DNA from: Bordetella genomosp. 13 | Lineage (GTDB): Bacteria; Pseudomonadota; Gammaproteobacteria; Burkholderiales; Burkholderiaceae_B | Assembly (NCBI RefSeq): GCF_002119665.1 | Contig: NZ_CP021111.1 | Location: 1,798,001-1,862,000, forward strand | Length of the DNA: 64,000 nucleotides | Direction: 5' to 3' | Shown here: in pieces, positions 60,352 to 64,000 of the stretch | Numbering within the stretch: the stretch's first letter is position 1 | Layout: each line of letters opens with the position of its first letter | Made by a program: the position numbers and the translations under genes | The notes under the pieces: model-generated | Database searches by the model: none | What the model saw: only the letters and a program-made list of their open reading frames with translations | What the model was told of the DNA's origin: nothing

Positions 60352-60382
60352 TTGACCCTATAGTAACTCCAGGGTGTGCAAT
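60352..60382 (+). promoter_or_regulatory. MerR-type promoter and CadR operator of the P-type ATPase
   Basis: TTGACC (60352-60357) and TGCAAT (60377-60382) are 19 bases apart, the long spacer typical of MerR-activated promoters. Between and overlapping them is the 21-base dyad ACCCTATAGT-A-ACTCCAGGGT (60355-60375), which matches CadR/PbrR operators as I recall them, with two mismatched positions. Transcription should start near 60390. Confidence 0.85.
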
Positions 60383-60428
60383 GCAGGCAATACCTGGTTC
60401 CAAGCCAGCGCTTCGTACGGAAATCGCC

Positions 60429-62825
60429 ATGCCCAGCACGCCAAGCTCCGCTCGCAAGACACTACGCCCCACAGCCGTTCCCGTTGCCGTGGCCGAACCG
60501 CACGCCCACGACGGCTGCTGCCATGGCCATGCCCACGATCGCGTCCCGCAAGGCCAATCGGGCCGCGACCACGTCCATGACCATGTGCATGGACATTCCC
60601 ACGACCACGAACACGAGCACGAACACGAGCACGCCCAGGACCATGCCCGGCACCACGGCGGCATGGCGGGCGGGCAGGCCGCCGCCAACCCGACGCCCTC
60701 CATCCTGCGCGCCGGCGCGGGCCAGCATCTGGCACGGCTGCGCATCGGGCAGATGGACTGCCCCACCGAGGAAACGCTGATCCGACGCAAGCTGGCCGGC
60801 ATGGCCGAGGTGCACGATCTGGATTTCAACCTGATGCAGCGCGTGCTGACCGTCGTACATGCCGAGGATGCGCTGGACCGGATCATGGCCGCCATCCGCT
60901 CGCTGGGCATGACGCCCGAGCCGCTGCGGGACGACGCGCCCGCGGGCCCGACGCCCGCCGAGGCCCCGCGCGGCTGGCGCATGCTGGCCGTGGCCGGCGT
61001 GCTGGCGGCGGCATCCGAGGCGGCGCATTTCGCCGGACTGCCGCTGGCCGCGACCGCGGTGCTGGCCCTGCTGTCCCTGCTGGCCTGCGGGGGCTCGACC
61101 TACCGCAAGGGCTGGATCGCCGTGCGCAACGGCAATCTCAACATCAATGCCCTGATGAGCATCGCGGTGACGGGCGCCGTGCTGATCGGCCAATGGCCCG
61201 AGGCCGCCATGGTCATGGTCCTGTTCAACGTGGCGGAGCTCATCGAGGCGCGGGCGCTGGACCGGGCGCGCAACGCCGTGCGCGGCCTGCTCGACCTGGC
61301 GCCGCAAAGCGCCACGGTGCGACAGCCCGATGGCGGCTGGGCCGAGGTTCCAGCCGCCCATCTCAAGCCCGGCGACCTGGTGCGCGTGCGGCCCGGCGAG
61401 CGCATCGCGGCCGACGGCGACGTGGCCGAGGGCCGCTCGTCCGTCGACCAGTCGCCCATCACCGGCGAGAGCCTGCCCGTGGACAAGGAGCCGGGCGACC
61501 CGGTCTATGCCGGCACCGTGAACGCCTCGGGCAGCTTCGACTACCGCGTCACCGCCGCGGCCGGCAACACCACGCTGGACCGCATCATCCATGCCGTCGA
61601 GCAGGCCCAGGGCGCCCGCGCGCCGACCCAGCGCTTCATCGACCGGTTCTCGCGCGTATACACGCCGGCCGTGGTGGGCCTGGCCTTGGTGGTGGCCGTG
61701 GCGCCGCCCCTGCTGTGGGGCCAGGCGTGGCTGGACGCGGTGTACCGCGCACTGGCGCTGCTGATCATCGCGTGCCCGTGCGCACTGGTGATCTCGACGC
61801 CGGTCAGCGTGGTCAGCGGGCTGACCGCGGCGGCGCGGCGCGGCGTCCTGGTCAAGGGCGGCGTGTATCTGGAAGAAGGCCGCCGCCTTGCGTGGCTGGC
61901 CCTGGACAAGACCGGCACGCTGACGCGCGGCGCCCCCGTGCAGACCGACATGGACGTCATCCGGGCAGGCAGCCCGGGCGGTACGCCGGCCTTGCAGGCC
62001 GCGGTCAGCCTGGCCGCGAGGTCCGACCATCCCGTCTCACGCGCACTGGCCGTGGCCGCCGACGCGCCCGAAGCGCTGCCGGTGGACGACTTCGCCGCCC
62101 TGCCCGGCCGCGGCGTCAGCGGCCGCATCGGCGCCGAGACCATGTACCTGGGCAACCGGCGGCTGATGCGCGAACTGGGCCTGGCGGACGCCGCGCTCGA
62201 GGCCCGCATCGACGCCCTGGAGCAGGACGGCAAGACCGCCGTGGCCTTGGCGGCCGGCGGCCAGGTGCTGCTGGTGGCCGCCGTGGCCGACACGCTGCGG
62301 CCAGGCAGCGCCGAGGCCGTGGCCGATCTGCACACGCTGGGCGTGCGCACGCTGATGCTCAGCGGCGACAACGCCCGCACCGTGCGCGCCATGGCCGACC
62401 GGGCCGGCATCGACGAGGCCCGCGGCGACCTGCTGCCGGAAGACAAGCTGGCCGCCATCGAGAGCAAGCTCGGCACCCGGGGCCGCGTGGGCATGGTGGG
62501 CGACGGCATCAACGATGCGCCCGCGCTGGCGCGCGCCGACATCGGCTTTGCCATGGGCGCGGCCGGCACGGGCACCGCCATCGAGACCGCCGACGTGGCG
62601 CTGATGGACGACGACCTGCGCAAGATCGGCACTTTCGTGCGCCTGTCGCGCGCCACGCACCGCGTACTGATGCAGAACATCGCGCTGGCGCTGGGCATCA
62701 AGGCCCTGTTCCTGGTGCTGGCGGTGTCCGGCCACGCGACGCTGTGGATGGCCGTGTTCGCCGACGTGGGCGCCGCGCTGCTGGTGGTAGCCAACGGGTT
62801 GCGCCTGCTGCGGGCCGCCAAATAA
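60429..62825 (+). CDS. cadA: Zn/Cd/Pb-translocating P-type ATPase
   Basis: 798 residues from ATG 60429. A His/Glu/Asp-rich N-terminal tail (about 22-80) is followed by a heavy-metal-associated domain with MDCPTEE (C111). The P1B-ATPase core has TGES (in SPITGESLPVDK), the intramembrane CPC at 449-451, the phosphorylated D493 in DKTGTLTRG, and GDGINDAPALARADIGFAMG. It exports divalent soft metals from the cytoplasm. Earlier ATGs at 60345 and 60381 lie in or before the promoter, so 60429 is the first usable start. Divergent from cadR. Confidence 0.92.
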   Translation: MPSTPSSARKTLRPTAVPVAVAEPHAHDGCCHGHAHDRVPQGQSGRDHVHDHVHGHSHDHEHEHEHEHAQDHARHHGGMAGGQAAANPTPSILRAGAGQHLARLRIGQMDCPTEETLIRRKLAGMAEVHDLDFNLMQRVLTVVHAEDALDRIMAAIRSLGMTPEPLRDDAPAGPTPAEAPRGWRMLAVAGVLAAASEAAHFAGLPLAATAVLALLSLLACGGSTYRKGWIAVRNGNLNINALMSIAVTGAVLIGQWPEAAMVMVLFNVAELIEARALDRARNAVRGLLDLAPQSATVRQPDGGWAEVPAAHLKPGDLVRVRPGERIAADGDVAEGRSSVDQSPITGESLPVDKEPGDPVYAGTVNASGSFDYRVTAAAGNTTLDRIIHAVEQAQGARAPTQRFIDRFSRVYTPAVVGLALVVAVAPPLLWGQAWLDAVYRALALLIIACPCALVISTPVSVVSGLTAAARRGVLVKGGVYLEEGRRLAWLALDKTGTLTRGAPVQTDMDVIRAGSPGGTPALQAAVSLAARSDHPVSRALAVAADAPEALPVDDFAALPGRGVSGRIGAETMYLGNRRLMRELGLADAALEARIDALEQDGKTAVALAAGGQVLLVAAVADTLRPGSAEAVADLHTLGVRTLMLSGDNARTVRAMADRAGIDEARGDLLPEDKLAAIESKLGTRGRVGMVGDGINDAPALARADIGFAMGAAGTGTAIETADVALMDDDLRKIGTFVRLSRATHRVLMQNIALALGIKALFLVLAVSGHATLWMAVFADVGAALLVVANGLRLLRAAK

Positions 62826-62931
62826 CTTGCGGTTTGCAAGTCAGCATTTCTTATTCTTTGTGGAACAATGGCACGGTGGTTACAGTGAGCCCCCTTTATC
62901 CTTTCGGTGAACGTCCACCTGGAGTTCCACG

Positions 62932-63717
62932 ATGAAATTCTCTGTCCGCACTTTGCTCGTCGCCGGCGTCATGCAGCTGGCCGCCCTGGGCGCCGCCCAT
63001 GCCCAGTCCGAACTGGACGCCATCAAGAAGGCCGGCGCCATCAAGATCGGCACCGAAGGCACCTATGCGCCCTTCACTTTCCATGACGCCTCGGGCCTGA
63101 CCGGCTTCGACGTAGAGATCGGCCGCGCCATCGCGCAGCAGCTCGGCGTGAAGGCCGAGTTCATCGAAGGCAAGTGGGACGGCCTGATCGCGGGCCTGGA
63201 CGTCAAGCGCTACGACGTGGTCATCAACCAGGTCGGCATCACCGAGGCCCGCCAGGCCAAGTACGACTTCTCGGATCCGTACATCTCCTCGCCCGCCGCC
63301 CTGATCGTGCGCAACGACAACAAGGACATCAAGACCTTCGCCGACCTGAAGGGCAAGCGCTCGGCCAACACGCTGACCAGCAACTTCGGCAAGCTGGCGC
63401 AGAGCTACGGCGCCGAGATCGTGCCGGTGCAGGGCTTCAACGAGTCCGTGGACCTGCTGCTGTCGCGGCGCGTGGACGCCACCGTCAACGACAAGCTGTC
63501 GTACCTGGACTTCAAGAAGCAGAAGCCCAATGCGCCCGTGCAGGCCGTGGCCTATGCCGAAGGCAAGGACCTGAACGCGTCGGGCGTGCTGATGCGCAAG
63601 AACAACCCCGAGCTGCGCGAGGCCATCAACAAGGCGCTGGCAACCATCAAGTCGGACGGCACCTACAAGAAGATCTCCGAGAAGTACTTCGGCACCGACC
63701 TGACCACCGCCCAGTAA
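62932..63717 (+). CDS. Amino acid ABC transporter substrate-binding protein (cystine/FliY-like)
   Basis: 261 residues with a Sec signal peptide ending AAHAQ. Family 3 periplasmic binding protein: IKIGTEGTYAPFTFHDASG, LTGFDVEIGRAIAQQLGVK, WDGLIAGLDVKRYDVVINQV and SDPYISSPAALIV. The pattern looks closest to cystine-binding FliY/TcyA proteins, but other amino acids are possible. GGAG precedes ATG 62932. The permease gene starts 15 bases downstream. The gap before it (106 bases) holds a weak hairpin (62825-62841) just behind the ATPase stop. Confidence 0.85.
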   Translation: MKFSVRTLLVAGVMQLAALGAAHAQSELDAIKKAGAIKIGTEGTYAPFTFHDASGLTGFDVEIGRAIAQQLGVKAEFIEGKWDGLIAGLDVKRYDVVINQVGITEARQAKYDFSDPYISSPAALIVRNDNKDIKTFADLKGKRSANTLTSNFGKLAQSYGAEIVPVQGFNESVDLLLSRRVDATVNDKLSYLDFKKQKPNAPVQAVAYAEGKDLNASGVLMRKNNPELREAINKALATIKSDGTYKKISEKYFGTDLTTAQ

Positions 63718-63732
63718 TAGACCCGCGCCCCG

Positions 63733-64000
63733 ATGCCCCAGGATAACGCCACGCTGGTACCGGCATGGCTGCAGTTGATGGCCGACTCGTTCTGGCCGCT
63801 GCTGCAGGCCGGCCTGACATTCACCGTTCCGCTGACTCTGCTGTCCTTCGCCGCCGGCCTGGTGCTGGCGTTCGTGGTGGCGCTGATACGGCTGTTCGGC
63901 CCGTGGCCCCTGGTGGCGCTGGTGCGCTTCTACGTGTGGCTGATCCGGGGCACGCCGCTGCTGGTGCAGCTGTTCGTGATCTTCTACGGGCTGCCCAGCG
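63733..64000 (+). CDS. Amino acid ABC transporter permease, 3' truncated by the window end
   Basis: 89 codons are visible from ATG 63733 and the frame runs off the end. The translation shows a typical His/Glu/cystine-type permease start: FWPLLQAGLTFTVPLTLLSF, a second hydrophobic stretch, and the conserved VRFYVWLIRGTPLLVQLFV block of the coupling region. It belongs with the binding protein upstream; an ATPase gene is expected beyond the window. Confidence 0.88.
   Translation, partial: MPQDNATLVPAWLQLMADSFWPLLQAGLTFTVPLTLLSFAAGLVLAFVVALIRLFGPWPLVALVRFYVWLIRGTPLLVQLFVIFYGLPS

Noticed and set aside
62825..62841. Hairpin ACTTGC-GGTTT-GCAAGT behind the P-type ATPase as a terminator.
   Set aside because: Six weak base pairs and no T-run directly after it; too poor to list as a feature.

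Overview
The window is a GC-rich chromosomal segment of a betaproteobacterium. Gene content and gene order point to the Burkholderiales, most likely the Alcaligenaceae (Bordetella/Achromobacter type): an aceE-aceF-lpdA operon whose E3 carries its own lipoyl domain, nadE-glnB, ubiC, a CadR/CadA pair, gsi-type peptide transport and a type II secretion cluster. I cannot fix the species from sequence alone. No rRNA, tRNA, CRISPR array, transposase or phage gene is visible.

Layout. (1) 1-8.3 kb: surface-polysaccharide or glycan genes, all on +, in visibly less GC-rich DNA than the rest. They are a WecF-like Fuc4NAc transferase (cut by the window edge), a WecE-like aminotransferase, RmlA, a WbqC protein, a PhyH dioxygenase, three methyltransferase or methyltransferase-like proteins and a NeuD/WbbJ-type acyltransferase, followed by a small YjfB-family putative motility gene. 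(2) 8.5-14.8 kb (-): pyruvate dehydrogenase operon aceE-aceF-lpdA. (3) 15.1-20.6 kb (+): a FixL/FixJ-like two-component pair translationally coupled to folD, then prlC. (4) 20.7-21.7 kb (+): a Sco/SenC copper chaperone and a GlsB/YeaQ membrane protein, ending at a strong bidirectional terminator. (5) 21.8-27.7 kb (-): a complete tripartite RND efflux operon. (6) 28.0-33.0 kb: RluF-like pseudouridine synthase (-), ubiC (+), a cobalamin-binding-type radical SAM protein (+), yaeQ (-) and a LysE-family exporter (+). (7) 33.0-41.3 kb: a gsi-like ABC importer (A, D, C, B) with a signal-less gamma-glutamyltransferase (all -) and a divergent LysR regulator, probably for glutathione or gamma-glutamyl peptides. 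A structured repeat array separates gsiB from gsiC. (8) 41.4-55.4 kb: a phospholipase C with a small lipoprotein (-), then a type II secretion system: gspC, G, H, I, J, K, L, M, N (+), gspE and gspD (-), gspF (+). A good PhoB box lies in front of gspC. (9) 55.6-59.1 kb: glnB and nadE (-), argH (+). (10) 59.2-62.8 kb: nitroreductase (-), CadR-type MerR regulator (-) and a divergent Zn/Cd/Pb P-type ATPase (+) with a textbook MerR-type promoter. (11) 62.9 kb to the end: periplasmic amino-acid (cystine-like) binding protein and the start of its permease.

The most interesting point is region 8. A Tat-type phospholipase C, a tiny acidic lipoprotein and a full T2SS sit back to back, with a Pho box between them. 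This suggests a phosphate-starvation secretion module. Its secretin GspD is unusually long and ends in a segment that reads like a SPOR (peptidoglycan-binding) domain. Many genes are joined by ATGA or GTGA stop/start overlaps, and several promoters can be placed well enough to choose start codons.
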